DNA of 64,000 nt from Listeria farberi (GTDB lineage Bacteria; Bacillota; Bacilli; Lactobacillales; Listeriaceae). A program made the translations under genes and the position numbers. Each line of letters begins with the position of its first letter. The first letter of the stretch is position 1. Shown here in pieces: positions 44,868-56,189 of this stretch. Location of the stretch: positions 1 through 64,000 of the forward strand of contig NZ_JAARZJ010000007.1 in assembly GCF_014229245.1 (NCBI RefSeq), read 5' to 3'. Under the pieces are notes generated by a model that had not been told where the DNA came from, ran no database searches, and was given only the letters and a program-made list of their open reading frames with translations.

Positions 44868-45851
44868 CTAAAATTCCGCTAATTCTTTCATTGCATCCGC
44901 AACTTTATCTGGATTGATCATAAAGTGTTTTTCCATCGTTGGTGCAAAAGGCATTGCTGGTGTATCTGGTCCTGCGAGTCTCGCAATCGGGGCGTCTAAG
45001 TCGAATAGACAGTGTTCCGAAATAATTGCCGCTACTTCACTAATAATACTTCCTTGCTTATTATCTTCTGTTACAAGAAGTACTTTGCCAGTTTTTTTGG
45101 TTGCTTCTATAATTGCTTCTTGGTCTAATGGATAGATTGTCCGTAAATCAAGAATATGGGCTTCCACACCATCAGCTGCTAAACGTTCTGCAGCTTGTTG
45201 GGCAAATTGAACAGCAAGTCCGTAAGTAATAACTGTAATATCGTCACCTTCACGAACAACATTTGCTTCACCAATGGGAACAATATAATCCGTTTCAGGT
45301 ACTTCGCCTTTTAGTAAACGATAAGCACGTTTATGTTCAAAGAAAAGAACTGGATCATTGTCGCGAATCGCTGCTTTTAAAAGTCCTTTTGCATCATACG
45401 GGGAAGATGGTACGACAATTTTTAAACCAGGTTGTCCAAAAAACACTTTTTCAACTGATTGAGAATGATAAAGTGCTCCGTGTACCCCACCGCCAAAAGG
45501 TGCACGAATAACCATTGGGCAAGACCAATCGTTATTAGAACGGTAACGAATTCTGGAAGCTTCTGAAATGATTTGGTTAACAGCCGGCATAATAAAGTCA
45601 GCAAACTGCATTTCTGCTACTGGACGGTATCCATACATCGCCGCTCCGATTCCGACTCCGGCAATCGCGGATTCAGCAAGTGGTGTATCAAGAACTCGGT
45701 CTTCACCAAACTCATCATATAGGCCAGCAGTTGCTTTAAATACGCCCCCTTTTTTTCCTACATCTTCACCTAAAATAAATACTTTATCATCGCGCTCCAT
45801 TTCTTCTTTAAGCGCCATTGTTATTGCATCAATATATGAAATGACTGGCAT
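44868..45851 (-). CDS. bkdAB: branched-chain alpha-keto acid dehydrogenase E1 beta subunit
   Basis: A 327-residue E1 beta subunit. It has 'VFILGEDVGKKGGVFKATAG' near residue 25, 'DTPLAESAIAGVGIGAAMYG' near 55, and the transketolase C-terminal domain with 'LDLRTIYPLDQEAIIEATKK' and VTEDNKQGS. It pairs with the alpha subunit to decarboxylate branched-chain 2-oxo acids with thiamine diphosphate. Spacing from bkdAA is 16 nt and from bkdB 30 nt, consistent with one operon. Confidence 0.96.
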   Translation of the reverse strand: MPVISYIDAITMALKEEMERDDKVFILGEDVGKKGGVFKATAGLYDEFGEDRVLDTPLAESAIAGVGIGAAMYGYRPVAEMQFADFIMPAVNQIISEASRIRYRSNNDWSCPMVIRAPFGGGVHGALYHSQSVEKVFFGQPGLKIVVPSSPYDAKGLLKAAIRDNDPVLFFEHKRAYRLLKGEVPETDYIVPIGEANVVREGDDITVITYGLAVQFAQQAAERLAADGVEAHILDLRTIYPLDQEAIIEATKKTGKVLLVTEDNKQGSIISEVAAIISEHCLFDLDAPIARLAGPDTPAMPFAPTMEKHFMINPDKVADAMKELAEF

Positions 45852-45867
45852 TCAAATTCCCTCCTAA

Positions 45868-46863
45868 TCAGCTATTCGCTTCTTCATCGTATACATAAAG
45901 TAAAGATGATTCTGGCTCAGCGTATGCTGCACTTTCCGCGTAATCGGTCGCTTCATTAACTTCTTTAGTAATACTTTTTTCGATTTCAGCAATTATTTCT
46001 TCTGTTAAGTAACCTTCTTCAAGTAATTCTCTTTGAAAAATTTTCAGTGGATCTTTTCCTTTTGCTTCGTCTACTTCTTCTTTTGAACGATAGCTACTGT
46101 CATCGTCATCAGAGGAATGTGGTGTGAAGCGGTAAGAAACCGTTTCGATTAATGTTGGTCCTTCGCCATTTCTTGCTCGATCGGCCGCACGTTTAAAGGC
46201 AGTATATACCTCTCCCATATTTGAGCCATCTACACGCTCACCTGGAATACCATAACCGATTGCTCGGTCCGATAGTTTTTCTGCAGCATATTGTTTTGAT
46301 GCTGGTACAGAAATCGCATATTGGTTATTGTGAATAACGAAAACAACTGGCAACTTATGTACAGATGCGAAGTTGATTCCTTCATGGAAATCTCCTTGGT
46401 TAGAAGATCCTTCACCTGTTGAAGCATAAATTGCAATGTCATCGCCAGCCATTTTCGCCGCAAGACCAATACCTGCTGCGTGTGGAAACTGGGTAGTTAC
46501 AGGTGAACTTTGTGTCACGATGCGGTTTGATTTTTGACCAAAGTGAGCTGGCATTTGACGACCACCAGAATTTGGATCTTCCGCTTTAGCGAACGCAGAT
46601 AACATAATATCTTTTGCTGTCATCCCAAATGCTAACACCACTGCTAAATCTCGGTAATAAGGTAATGCGTAATCTTTATCTAAATCAAAGGCGAATGCTG
46701 CGCCAATTTGTGCTGTTTCTTGTCCTTGTCCAGAAATGGTAAAAGGAATTTTGCCAGAACGGTTAAGCAACCACATACGCTCGTCTAGTCTTCTTGCCAT
46801 TAACATTGTTTCATACATTTTAATTAATTTATCTTCTGTTAATCCTGCTTCTTTTAAAGTCAT
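45868..46863 (-). CDS. bkdAA: branched-chain alpha-keto acid dehydrogenase E1 alpha subunit
   Basis: A 331-residue E1 alpha subunit. The thiamine diphosphate/metal motif is GEGSSNQGDFHEGINFASVH with NNQYAISVP downstream. The phosphorylation-loop-like region is 'YRFTPHSSDDDDSSYRSKEE'. RLDERMWLLNRSGKIPF near residue 25 is typical of branched-chain-type subunits. It follows lpdV by 24 nt. Confidence 0.96.
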   Translation of the reverse strand: MTLKEAGLTEDKLIKMYETMLMARRLDERMWLLNRSGKIPFTISGQGQETAQIGAAFAFDLDKDYALPYYRDLAVVLAFGMTAKDIMLSAFAKAEDPNSGGRQMPAHFGQKSNRIVTQSSPVTTQFPHAAGIGLAAKMAGDDIAIYASTGEGSSNQGDFHEGINFASVHKLPVVFVIHNNQYAISVPASKQYAAEKLSDRAIGYGIPGERVDGSNMGEVYTAFKRAADRARNGEGPTLIETVSYRFTPHSSDDDDSSYRSKEEVDEAKGKDPLKIFQRELLEEGYLTEEIIAEIEKSITKEVNEATDYAESAAYAEPESSLLYVYDEEANS

Positions 46864-46887
46864 TTTTGTTCCTCCTTTAAAGCTGTA

Positions 46888-48315
46888 TTACCCATGAATT
46901 GCATTACCATCCACAGCAAGGGCAGCTTCTCTAAAACTTTCTGATAAAGTTGGGTGTGGGTGAATGGTGTTGCCCACTTCCCACGGCGTTGCATTTAAAA
47001 CTTGTGCTAAAGCGGCTTCGCTAATCATGTCTGTTACATGAGGGCCAATCATGCTTACGCCTAAGATATCCTCTGTCTTTTTATCTGCAATAATTTTAAT
47101 GAAGCCATCTGATTCTCCGTAAACGAGTGCTTTCCCGATACCACGAAAGAAAAATTTACCTTTTTTCACTTCATGACCGCGTTCTTTTGCTTGTTCTTCT
47201 GTGATACCGACACTTGCGATTTCTGTAGAAGTATAGATACAGCGGGGAACTAGGTCGTAGTCAAGTTTTTCAGTCGCTTTTCCAACAATATGGTTGGCTG
47301 CAATCGTTCCTTCTTCCATTGCAACGTGCGCAAGTTGAATCGTTGGAATGCAGTCACCAATCGCGTAGATATGACTTTCTTTCGTTTGATAAAAATCATT
47401 TACTTGGATAAAGCCATTTTCGGTCGCGATATCCGTGTTTTGTAGACCAATATTTTCTGTATTAGCTGAACGACCGACAGAAACGAGAATTTTATCTGCT
47501 GTGAAAGTTTGTTCTTCGCCCTTAATGATTGCTTTAATTTCTACGCCAGTCTCTGTTTTTTTATAACTAGCTGCTTGAACTTCAGCAGATGTATGCATGT
47601 TTAATTTTTTCTTTTTATAAAGTCTTGCTAATTCTTTGGACACTTCTTTATCTTCGGTTGGTAAAATTCGGTCTGCATATTCAAGTACCGTAACTTCCAC
47701 ACCAAAATCATGCATCATTGACGCCCATTCCATCCCAATAACTCCACCACCAACAATAATAATTGATTTTGGTAAAGTTTCCAGATTGAGAGCTCCATCA
47801 GATGATAAAACATTTTCTTCATCAATGCTTAAGCCATTTAATGTACGTGGTTTAGAGCCCGTTGCAATAATTAAATTTTTAGGAATTAACATTTCATTTT
47901 CAGAACCATCTTCAAATTCGACTGAAACCGTTCCAGCTGTTGGTGAAAAGATAGATGGTCCTAAAATCGTTCCCGTTCCAACAAACAAGTCGATTTTTCC
48001 TTGTTTAAATAATTGATGGATTCCTTTTTCTAATTGATCAACTATTTGCTGTTTTCTTTCTTGTGCTTTTAAAAAGTTGATTCCAGCAGTTCCTTCTACA
48101 GAAACACCAAATTCACTTGCTTTTTTCACCGTTTGCAGAACTTCGGCTGACCGTAATAATGCTTTTGTTGGAATACAGCCTCGATGAAGACAAGTTCCTC
48201 CAACTTTTCCTTTTTCCACTACTGCTACTTTTTGGCCATTCTTAGCTGCCTGGATTGCTGCGACGTATCCGCCTGTTCCTCCACCAAGAATAACTACATC
48301 ATATTCTGTTGCCAC
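46888..48315 (-). CDS. lpdV: dihydrolipoyl dehydrogenase (E3) of the branched-chain complex
   Basis: A 475-residue flavoprotein. It has FAD-binding ILGGGTGGYVAAIQA at the N-terminus and the redox-active disulfide in GGTCLHRGCIPTKALL (about residues 40-55). An NAD-binding 'IIIVGGGVIGMEWASMM' segment and YAIGDC follow, and the C-terminal interface has the catalytic HPHPTLSE His-Glu dyad. It reoxidises dihydrolipoamide. It is separate from the pyruvate dehydrogenase E3 expected elsewhere. It lies 15 nt after buk. Confidence 0.97.
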   Translation of the reverse strand: MATEYDVVILGGGTGGYVAAIQAAKNGQKVAVVEKGKVGGTCLHRGCIPTKALLRSAEVLQTVKKASEFGVSVEGTAGINFLKAQERKQQIVDQLEKGIHQLFKQGKIDLFVGTGTILGPSIFSPTAGTVSVEFEDGSENEMLIPKNLIIATGSKPRTLNGLSIDEENVLSSDGALNLETLPKSIIIVGGGVIGMEWASMMHDFGVEVTVLEYADRILPTEDKEVSKELARLYKKKKLNMHTSAEVQAASYKKTETGVEIKAIIKGEEQTFTADKILVSVGRSANTENIGLQNTDIATENGFIQVNDFYQTKESHIYAIGDCIPTIQLAHVAMEEGTIAANHIVGKATEKLDYDLVPRCIYTSTEIASVGITEEQAKERGHEVKKGKFFFRGIGKALVYGESDGFIKIIADKKTEDILGVSMIGPHVTDMISEAALAQVLNATPWEVGNTIHPHPTLSESFREAALAVDGNAIHG

Positions 48316-48330
48316 ATTATCTCCTCCTTT

Positions 48331-49398
48331 TTAATACACTTTTTCTTTCTCAAGACCAGCAAGTACACGTTGCACACCACTATTTAGCGCTTCTAATTCG
48401 TCTTCTCCTGGTTCTATAATTACACTAGTTATCCAGTTTGTTTGCTCGATAATTTTACTTGTAAAAAGTTGACTTCTCGCAAGTCCGCCAGTTAAAATAA
48501 TGGCGTCAATTTTACCTTGTAAGACAACAGAACATGCGCCAATTTCTTTGCTTACTTGATAAGCCATAGCATCAAAAGCTTCGATAGCTTTCTCATCTCC
48601 TGCTTGTATTTTCGCTTCCACTTCTAACATGCTGTTGGTTCCTAAATATGAAACCATTCCCCCACGGCCAACAATCAGTTCATGTAACTCACGTTTTGTC
48701 CATTTCCCGCTAAAACACGCTTCTAGAAAATCATTCATCGGTAATGAACCAGAACGTTCCGGACTAAAAGGACCATCCCCATCTAGTGCATTATTCACAT
48801 CCACTGCTTTTCCTTGTCGATGAGCGGCGACCGAAATTCCTCCACCAAGATGTGCAATAACAAAATTCATTTTTTCATATTCTTTTCCTAGCTTTTTGGC
48901 AATTTTTCGACCTGCCGCTTTATGATTTAATGCATGAAAAATACTTTTCCTAGTAACAAAAGCATTTCCAGATATTCTTGCAATTTCCTGCAATTCATCC
49001 ACGACAACCGGATCCACAATAAAACTAGGTATAGCAAGTCCATCTGCTATTTTTTTCGCAAGCATTGCACCTAGATTCGAGGCGTGCTCTCCGTATTTAT
49101 TATCTTTTAAATCATCTATCATTTTCTCTGTAACCATATATGTACCGCCAGCAACTGGTCGAAGTAAACCACCTCTTCCAACTACCGCTTGTAATCTCTT
49201 TACATCATAACCATGTGCATCAATCACTCGACGTAGAACTTGCCACCTAAAATCAAATTGTTCCTGTACATCATTAAAGTCGGCTAGTTCTTGCAATGTG
49301 TGTCTGACGGTTTCTTCAAAAAGTACTTTATCGCCATGGTAAACAGCGAGTTTGGTAGACGTGGAACCAGGATTTATGGTTAAAACATCAAAAGACAT
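48331..49398 (-). CDS. buk: butyrate kinase
   Basis: A 355-residue acetokinase-family enzyme (ASKHA fold). Landmarks are LTINPGSTSTKLAVY at the N-terminus, AVVGRGGLLRPV near residue 86, 'FVIAHLGGGISVAAHRQGKA' near 180 and IILTGGLARS near 300. With Ptb it converts branched or straight short acyl-CoA to free acids with ATP formation, or activates exogenous acids in reverse. This links amino-acid breakdown to branched fatty acid precursor supply. It lies 136 nt after ptb, the largest gap inside the operon. Confidence 0.95.
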   Translation of the reverse strand: MSFDVLTINPGSTSTKLAVYHGDKVLFEETVRHTLQELADFNDVQEQFDFRWQVLRRVIDAHGYDVKRLQAVVGRGGLLRPVAGGTYMVTEKMIDDLKDNKYGEHASNLGAMLAKKIADGLAIPSFIVDPVVVDELQEIARISGNAFVTRKSIFHALNHKAAGRKIAKKLGKEYEKMNFVIAHLGGGISVAAHRQGKAVDVNNALDGDGPFSPERSGSLPMNDFLEACFSGKWTKRELHELIVGRGGMVSYLGTNSMLEVEAKIQAGDEKAIEAFDAMAYQVSKEIGACSVVLQGKIDAIILTGGLARSQLFTSKIIEQTNWITSVIIEPGEDELEALNSGVQRVLAGLEKEKVY

Positions 49399-49534
49399 TT
49401 GCTTTCCTCCAAATTTAATTGTGAAAAATGCAGTAGGTTATCATTTTCCCATGGACTATTGTAACACGTAGGTTGTAATCAAATAAAAGCCTTTGCATTC
49501 AGATTGTTAAAGTCCGTCTATTCACATTATTTCA

Positions 49535-50455
<921 letters not shown>

Positions 50456-50486
50456 TTATGACCAGGTAATAATTTCTACCTTATTC

Positions 50487-50515
50487 ATTTTAAGCAAAAA
50501 CTATTCGATATGCAA
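50487..50515 (-). promoter_or_regulatory. ptb-bkd operon promoter
   Basis: On the minus strand TTGCAT (50510-50515), 17 nt, TAAAAT (50487-50492) lie between recN and ptb. No sigma-54 -24/-12 element is seen, unlike the SigL-dependent Bacillus subtilis bkd operon. Confidence 0.55.
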
Positions 50516-50528
50516 GCAATTTCGTTTT

Positions 50529-52220
50529 TTAATATGTTTGTTTTACTTTTTCCGCTTGTTCAATCATTTCTTTTGCATGTTGTTTTGTTAGTTCTGTCAC
50601 TTCTATTCCAGCAATCATTCGGCTAATTTCTTCTACTTTTTCTTCTCCTTTTAGCACTGTAACAGAAGTCGTTGTGCGTTTGTTTTGGACTTTTTTCGTA
50701 ATATAGTAATGGTGATTTGCCATTGCTGCAACTTGAGGCAAATGACTGATACATAGTACTTGCGAGCCGACTGAAACAGCATAAATTTTTTCTGCAATTG
50801 CTTGACCGACGCGACCACTTACCCCCGTATCTACTTCATCGAAAATAATCGATGTAATGCCTTGATGTCTAGAGAAGATAGTTTTTAAAGCTAACATCAT
50901 TCTAGATAACTCTCCGCCAGAGGCAATTTTTGCTAATGGTTTTAAGGGCTCTCCTGGGTTGGTCGACATATAGAAAACGACACTATCTTGTCCTGATTCT
51001 GTTAGTTCCATTTTGTTTGCTTCAAAACGCACACTAAAAATGGCTTTCTCCATATAAAGTTGATTTAATTCTTGTTTAATTTGTTTTTCTAACGTGATTG
51101 CCGCTTTTTTACGGATATCAGTGAGTGCAGTTGCTTGTTTTGTTAGTTCTTTTTTGAGTGTAGCTAATTTTGTCTCTAAATGACCTACATGCGATTCACT
51201 ATCTGTTAGTTTTTCCATCTCGCTGCTTATTTCTTGTTCGTATTGGATGATATCTTCAATTGTTTTACCATATTTGCGTTTTAATTGGTTTAAATCATTT
51301 AAACGCGATTCAATTTGATTAAGTTCTTCTGGCTGGAATTCGAGTTGATCAAGCGATTGTCTAATTTGGCTCATGCTATCTTCTAACATATAGTAACTAG
51401 AAGAAATGGCCTCACTGACTGCTTTATAATCCGTATGAATACTTGCAGCTATCTCCATTTGACGCATCGCTTCCCCGATAAATTCAAGCCCGCCCGGCTC
51501 GCCTTGAATTGCCGCATAAGCACCTTGTAAATTTTCGTTAAGTTTTTCAAAATTAGCCAAGATGTTTTTTTGTTCTAATAAACGATCTTCTTCACCAGCT
51601 TGCAAATTAGCATTTTCAATTTCTTGTTGTTGAAAACGAAGCATATCAAGCCGTTGTGCTAATTCTCGCTCGTTTTTTGTCCAATTTTGCCATTCTTTCT
51701 CAATAGTTTGATATTCTTTAAAATTAATTTGGTACTTCGTTAGTTCTGGCTTCATTTTGTCTGAAGCAAACCGATCAAGTAACGATAGATGAAACTCCTC
51801 GTTCATCAATTCCTGGTGCTCATGCTGACTATGAATATCTATTAACTTCGAACCGATTTGGCGTAATAGAACAGTAGTGACAAGTTTCCCATTGATTCGG
51901 CAACTATTTTTCCCTGAGCGAAACAAGCTGCGTTCTAGGACGACCATATCATCTGAAGCATCTATTCCATTCTCTATTAAAGCATTTCTACAAGCAAGGT
52001 TATCTTCTGCTAACGCAAAAAGCCCTTGAAGTTCTAGACGTTCCTCTCCGTGACGGATAAAATCAGCTGATCCGCGTCCGCCAACAAGAAGACCAAGCGC
52101 ATCAATAATAATTGATTTACCAGCGCCGGTCTCCCCAGTTAGTACCGTCATCCCTTCTTGAAAAGTTAAAGAAAGCGATTCGATGATAGCAAAGTTTTTA
52201 ATTGTCATTTCTTGAAGCAA
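50529..52220 (-). CDS. recN: DNA repair protein RecN
   Basis: A 563-residue SMC-like ATPase. Walker A GETGAGKSIIIDALGLL is near residue 29. Two coiled-coil arms follow (about 150-370), and the C-terminal half has the signature 'KIASGGELSRMMLALKTIF', Walker B TSIIFDEVDTGVSG and SHLPQVAAMAN. RecN is an early actor at double-strand breaks and tethers DNA ends. It lies downstream of argR, the usual Gram-positive order, and its transcription probably depends on the upstream tlyA-argR region. Confidence 0.97.
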   Translation of the reverse strand: MLQEMTIKNFAIIESLSLTFQEGMTVLTGETGAGKSIIIDALGLLVGGRGSADFIRHGEERLELQGLFALAEDNLACRNALIENGIDASDDMVVLERSLFRSGKNSCRINGKLVTTVLLRQIGSKLIDIHSQHEHQELMNEEFHLSLLDRFASDKMKPELTKYQINFKEYQTIEKEWQNWTKNERELAQRLDMLRFQQQEIENANLQAGEEDRLLEQKNILANFEKLNENLQGAYAAIQGEPGGLEFIGEAMRQMEIAASIHTDYKAVSEAISSSYYMLEDSMSQIRQSLDQLEFQPEELNQIESRLNDLNQLKRKYGKTIEDIIQYEQEISSEMEKLTDSESHVGHLETKLATLKKELTKQATALTDIRKKAAITLEKQIKQELNQLYMEKAIFSVRFEANKMELTESGQDSVVFYMSTNPGEPLKPLAKIASGGELSRMMLALKTIFSRHQGITSIIFDEVDTGVSGRVGQAIAEKIYAVSVGSQVLCISHLPQVAAMANHHYYITKKVQNKRTTTSVTVLKGEEKVEEISRMIAGIEVTELTKQHAKEMIEQAEKVKQTY

Positions 52221-52242
52221 AATCTTTCACCTCCAACCATTT

Positions 52243-52692
52243 TTAAAGCATATCTATAAAACGATCTGTTAATGTTTTTGCATTTTCTTCCGAGCGACAA
52301 ATAATTAAACATGTGTCATCTCCACAAATAGTTCCAGCTTTTTCTGGCCAGTCCAAGTTATCGATTAGCGCACCAACCGAGTTTCCATTTCCTGGCATTA
52401 CTTTTAAAATAATCATAAATTGCACATTATCAATCCCAATAAAGCAATCAATCAAAGCGCGTTTTAATTTTTGATGTGGGTTAAAACTATTATCGGCAGG
52501 TAGACTATATTTGTAGCCGCCTGTTTGTGTTGGAACTTTGACAAGATGAAGTTCTTTAATATCACGGGAAACAGTTGCCTGGGTGACTTTAACATCGCGT
52601 TCTAATAGAAGTTCTACTAAATCTTCTTGCGTGTCAATCTCATTAGATGTAATCAATTCTCGAATAATAATATGACGATGACCTTTATTCAT
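52243..52692 (-). CDS. argR: arginine repressor ArgR/AhrC
   Basis: A 149-residue hexameric regulator. The N-terminal winged helix (about 1-70) has '[20 protein letters not shown]' and [14 protein letters not shown]. The C-terminal arginine-binding/oligomerisation domain has [22 protein letters not shown]-type sequence with [11 protein letters not shown]. It represses arginine biosynthesis and activates catabolism when arginine is bound. A palindrome about 80 bp upstream could be its own operator. Confidence 0.96.
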
Positions 52693-52762
52693 TCCTTTTT
52701 CACCTCACGATAATTTTCTACTTACATCTTATCCGAAAAAACGCATAAAGTCACGGAATTAG

Positions 52763-52776
52763 TGCAAATTTATGCA
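52763..52776. promoter_or_regulatory. palindrome upstream of argR, candidate ARG box
   Basis: TGCAAATTTATGCA (52763-52776) has TGCA half-sites around an AT core, similar in layout to ArgR operators. It lies 71 bp upstream of the argR start codon. Autoregulation is inferred. Confidence 0.35.
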
Positions 52777-52847
52777 AGAAAAGTTTCTTTAATACTTTAT
52801 ACATAGGAAATACATTGCAAAACAGGCAAAAAGAGCATGGTAAACGC

Positions 52848-52877
52848 AAAAACCGGAAAACATCACTGCTTTCCGGT
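52848..52877 (-). terminator. terminator after tlyA
   Basis: ACCGGAAA (52852-52859) and TTTCCGGT (52870-52877) form an 8-bp stem. On the minus strand it is followed by a T run. It separates the dxs-tlyA unit from argR-recN. Confidence 0.75.
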
Positions 52878-52882
52878 ATACA

Positions 52883-53707
52883 TTATTTATCTAATTTAGT
52901 ATGCGCTTTTTCGATAAGTTTTGCAATCGCATCTGGTTCCAAATGGCTTATCCCAGTTTCCCCGCCAGTCCATTTAAGATGCGCAATAAATTCGATGTTT
53001 CCTTCTCCACCAGTAATAGGGGAAAAATCTAGCCCCATTAAGTCATAACCATTCTCAAGTGCAAATTGAACAATATGTTCAACTACTGATGCATGTACAG
53101 CTGGATCACGAATAATTCCTTTTTTACCGACCTGCTCTCGTCCCGCTTCAAATTGTGGTTTGATTAGTGTCATCACATCACCGCCAGTTACAAGCACGTT
53201 TCTAAGTACAGGCAAAATTAATTTAAGTGAAATGAAAGACACATCAATAGTTGCAAAATCAGCCAAGCCTTCTACAAAGTCAGCTGGTGTTACATGGCGA
53301 AAATTAGTTCTTTCCATCACAGTGACACGTTCGTCGTTGCGAAGCTTCCATGCGAGCTGATTATAGCCAACATCCAGCGCGTAGGAATGCCTTGCCCCGT
53401 TTTGTAGAGCACAGTCTGTGAAACCGCCTGTAGAAGCTCCAATATCAAGCATTAATTTGTCTTTCACATCAAAATCAAATACTTGTAAAGCTTTTTCTAG
53501 TTTTAAACCACCACGGCTTACATATGGCATTTGTTTTCCTTTTACTTGAAGTTCGCTATCAACAGGGATTTTTTCTCCTGGTTTGTCCACACGTTCCTCT
53601 TTCCGGTAAACAATCCCAGCCATAATAGCTCGTTTCGCTTTCTCTCTCGTTTCAAATAAGCCTTGTTCTACTAGCAGAATATCTGCACGTTCTTTTTTTA
53701 TTGTCAT
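52883..53707 (-). CDS. yqxC: TlyA family rRNA methyltransferase (YqxC)
   Basis: A 274-residue protein with an N-terminal S4 RNA-binding domain (about 1-65, '[20 protein letters not shown]') and an FtsJ-like Rossmann methyltransferase domain. Landmarks of the latter are '[20 protein letters not shown]' near residue 85, [14 protein letters not shown] and [11 protein letters not shown]. TlyA proteins 2'-O-methylate rRNA in mycobacteria; some Firmicute homologues have unproven activity. It overlaps dxs by 4 bp. Confidence 0.93.
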   Translation of the reverse strand: MTIKKERADILLVEQGLFETREKAKRAIMAGIVYRKEERVDKPGEKIPVDSELQVKGKQMPYVSRGGLKLEKALQVFDFDVKDKLMLDIGASTGGFTDCALQNGARHSYALDVGYNQLAWKLRNDERVTVMERTNFRHVTPADFVEGLADFATIDVSFISLKLILPVLRNVLVTGGDVMTLIKPQFEAGREQVGKKGIIRDPAVHASVVEHIVQFALENGYDLMGLDFSPITGGEGNIEFIAHLKWTGGETGISHLEPDAIAKLIEKAHTKLDK

Positions 53708-55608
53708 AGTCTCTTCGCCCTTAATTTCTCGCTTTGTGCGAGCATTTCATTTATTTTTAATACTATTCCAGATTTAGAAATACCATATGATTCCAATATT
53801 AACGGTACAGAACCATGACGAATGAATTCATCCGGTAAACCAATTCGATGTATAATAACATCCGTATAATTATTCGCCTCCACAAATTCTAACACACTCG
53901 TACCGAATCCACCTTTTAATAAAGATTCTTCTACTGTCAAAATAGGAATTTTTTGCTTTAAAATCTGATGCAATAATACCTCATCTAGCGGTTTGATATA
54001 GCGCGCGTTAATTACTCCAACATGACATCCTTTTGCCTCTAACTCTTGAGCGGCTTGAATGGCTAATTGAATGGTCGGCCCAAAACTTAAAATAACAGCA
54101 TCAAGGGGTTGAATAAGCGTTTCCCACTGCCCAATTGGTATAAGTTTGGTTGATTCAACTAAAGATGCACCTGGTCCATTTCCGCGCGGATAACGAATCG
54201 CAAATGGACCATCGTTATACGCAAAAGCAGTATCCATTAATTGCTTTGCTTCTATTTCATCTTTTGGCATCGAAATAATCATATTCGGGATACTATTCAA
54301 AAAAGAAATATCAAAAACACCTTGATGTGTTTCGCCATCAGCTCCTACGAGACCAGCTCGATCAATCCCAATTACGACATTCAATTTTTGTCGACAAACA
54401 TCATGTACTAGCTGGTCATAAGCTCTTTGTAAAAAGGTAGAATATATCGCAAGGAACGGTTTCATTCCCTGTGACGCTAAACCTCCAGCCATTGTTGTTG
54501 CATGTTGTTCAGCGATTCCAACATCAAAAAAACGTTCTGGGTATGTTTTAGCAAACTTTTCTAATTTTGAGCCAACTGGCATTGCCGGCGTTATCGCAAC
54601 AATACGCTCGTCCGTTGCTGCTAATCGCATTAATTCATTGCTAATGACTGAACTCCATGATAACGTCTTCTTAACCGGCTTAATAAAACTACCTGTTTCA
54701 ACTTTATAGGGACCTGTACCATGCCAGGTGCCGCGAGAGTCTAATTCAGCTGGCTGGTATCCTTTACCTTTTTTTGTGACGATATGAAGCAATACAGGCC
54801 CTTTTGTGCGTTTGGCAAATTCCAAGTTAATGATAATGTCTTCTAAATTGTGTCCATCAATGGGTCCCAGATACATAAAACCTAGTTCTTCAAAAAAAGT
54901 TCCTTCTACAAGTAAATGTTTTATGCTATCTTTTGCTTTCTCGGCTGTATCTGCCAATTTTTCACCAGCAGTAGGGATTTTTCTCATTAGTTTATCTAAA
55001 TTCGTTTTGGTTTGCTGAAATTTATTAGAGGTTCTTAATTTCCCAAGAATGTTGTGGAGTGCACCTACATTTGGTGCGATGGACATATCATTATCATTTA
55101 AGATAACAATCATATCCTTACCCATATCACCAATATGATTTAAAGCCTCTAAAGCCATGCCACCTGTTAGCGCACCATCGCCAATCACTGGAATTACATA
55201 AAAGTCCTCTTTTTTAATATCTCTAGCAATAACCATTCCTGCCGCTGCAGATAAAGAAGTGGAACTATGGCCCGTTTCAAATACGTCATGAATAGATTCT
55301 TTTCGTTTTGGAAATCCGTCTAAGCCGCCATGCTCACGTAAAGTATCAAATTGGTTTGCCCTTCCAGTTAGGATTTTGTGCACATAAGACTGGTGACCAA
55401 CATCCCAAATAAACTTATCTTTTGGACTATTAAAAGTATAATGCAACGCAATTGTTAGTTCTACCACACCAAGGTTAGGACCGATATGCCCACCTGATTT
55501 GGAGGTAGAAGTAATTAAAAAAGCGCGAATATCCGCCGCAAGTGCTTCTAATTCTTGTATATCCAATTGCTTCATAAAGGAAGGATCCTTTATTTTTAAA
55601 AGATCCAA
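53704..55608 (-). CDS. dxs: 1-deoxy-D-xylulose-5-phosphate synthase
   Basis: A 634-residue thiamine-diphosphate enzyme that joins pyruvate and glyceraldehyde-3-phosphate, the entry to the MEP isoprenoid pathway. The N-terminus has '[20 protein letters not shown]' and the cofactor motif '[20 protein letters not shown]' with NDND. Transketolase central and C-terminal domains are complete ([14 protein letters not shown]). I place the start at TTG 55606-55608, giving [10 protein letters not shown] as in Bacillus Dxs; upstream in-frame ATG 55644 lacks a ribosome site. A promoter TTGGTT-17-TATAAT (minus strand, 55685-55713) lies about 80 nt upstream. Confidence 0.95.
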   Translation of the reverse strand: MDLLKIKDPSFMKQLDIQELEALAADIRAFLITSTSKSGGHIGPNLGVVELTIALHYTFNSPKDKFIWDVGHQSYVHKILTGRANQFDTLREHGGLDGFPKRKESIHDVFETGHSSTSLSAAAGMVIARDIKKEDFYVIPVIGDGALTGGMALEALNHIGDMGKDMIVILNDNDMSIAPNVGALHNILGKLRTSNKFQQTKTNLDKLMRKIPTAGEKLADTAEKAKDSIKHLLVEGTFFEELGFMYLGPIDGHNLEDIIINLEFAKRTKGPVLLHIVTKKGKGYQPAELDSRGTWHGTGPYKVETGSFIKPVKKTLSWSSVISNELMRLAATDERIVAITPAMPVGSKLEKFAKTYPERFFDVGIAEQHATTMAGGLASQGMKPFLAIYSTFLQRAYDQLVHDVCRQKLNVVIGIDRAGLVGADGETHQGVFDISFLNSIPNMIISMPKDEIEAKQLMDTAFAYNDGPFAIRYPRGNGPGASLVESTKLIPIGQWETLIQPLDAVILSFGPTIQLAIQAAQELEAKGCHVGVINARYIKPLDEVLLHQILKQKIPILTVEESLLKGGFGTSVLEFVEANNYTDVIIHRIGLPDEFIRHGSVPLILESYGISKSGIVLKINEMLAQSEKLRAKRL

Positions 55609-55740
55609 ATAAAAACAACTCACTTTCCAAAGAACCGCTCGCATTCATGCGCGCAAGGACTTTTTTTCTTGATTAATTGTTCTTATTATAGCAAACAATT
55701 GTCGTTAAACCAAACAACGCAAAATAATTTTTGGCAAATA

Positions 55741-55772
55741 AAAAAGCAAATCACCGAAATGATTTGCTTTTT
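55741..55772 (-). terminator. cold-shock gene terminator
   Basis: AAAAAGCAAATCA (55741-55753) and TGATTTGCTTTTT (55760-55772) form a perfect 13-bp stem, with flanking A/T runs. Confidence 0.85.
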
Positions 55773-55790
55773 CTTATTCAAAAAATAGAA

Positions 55791-56136
<346 letters not shown>

Positions 56137-56189
56137 ATCAAATTGAATTATATATGTGAAAATTTTTTGAAATTACTAGATAATTAAGA

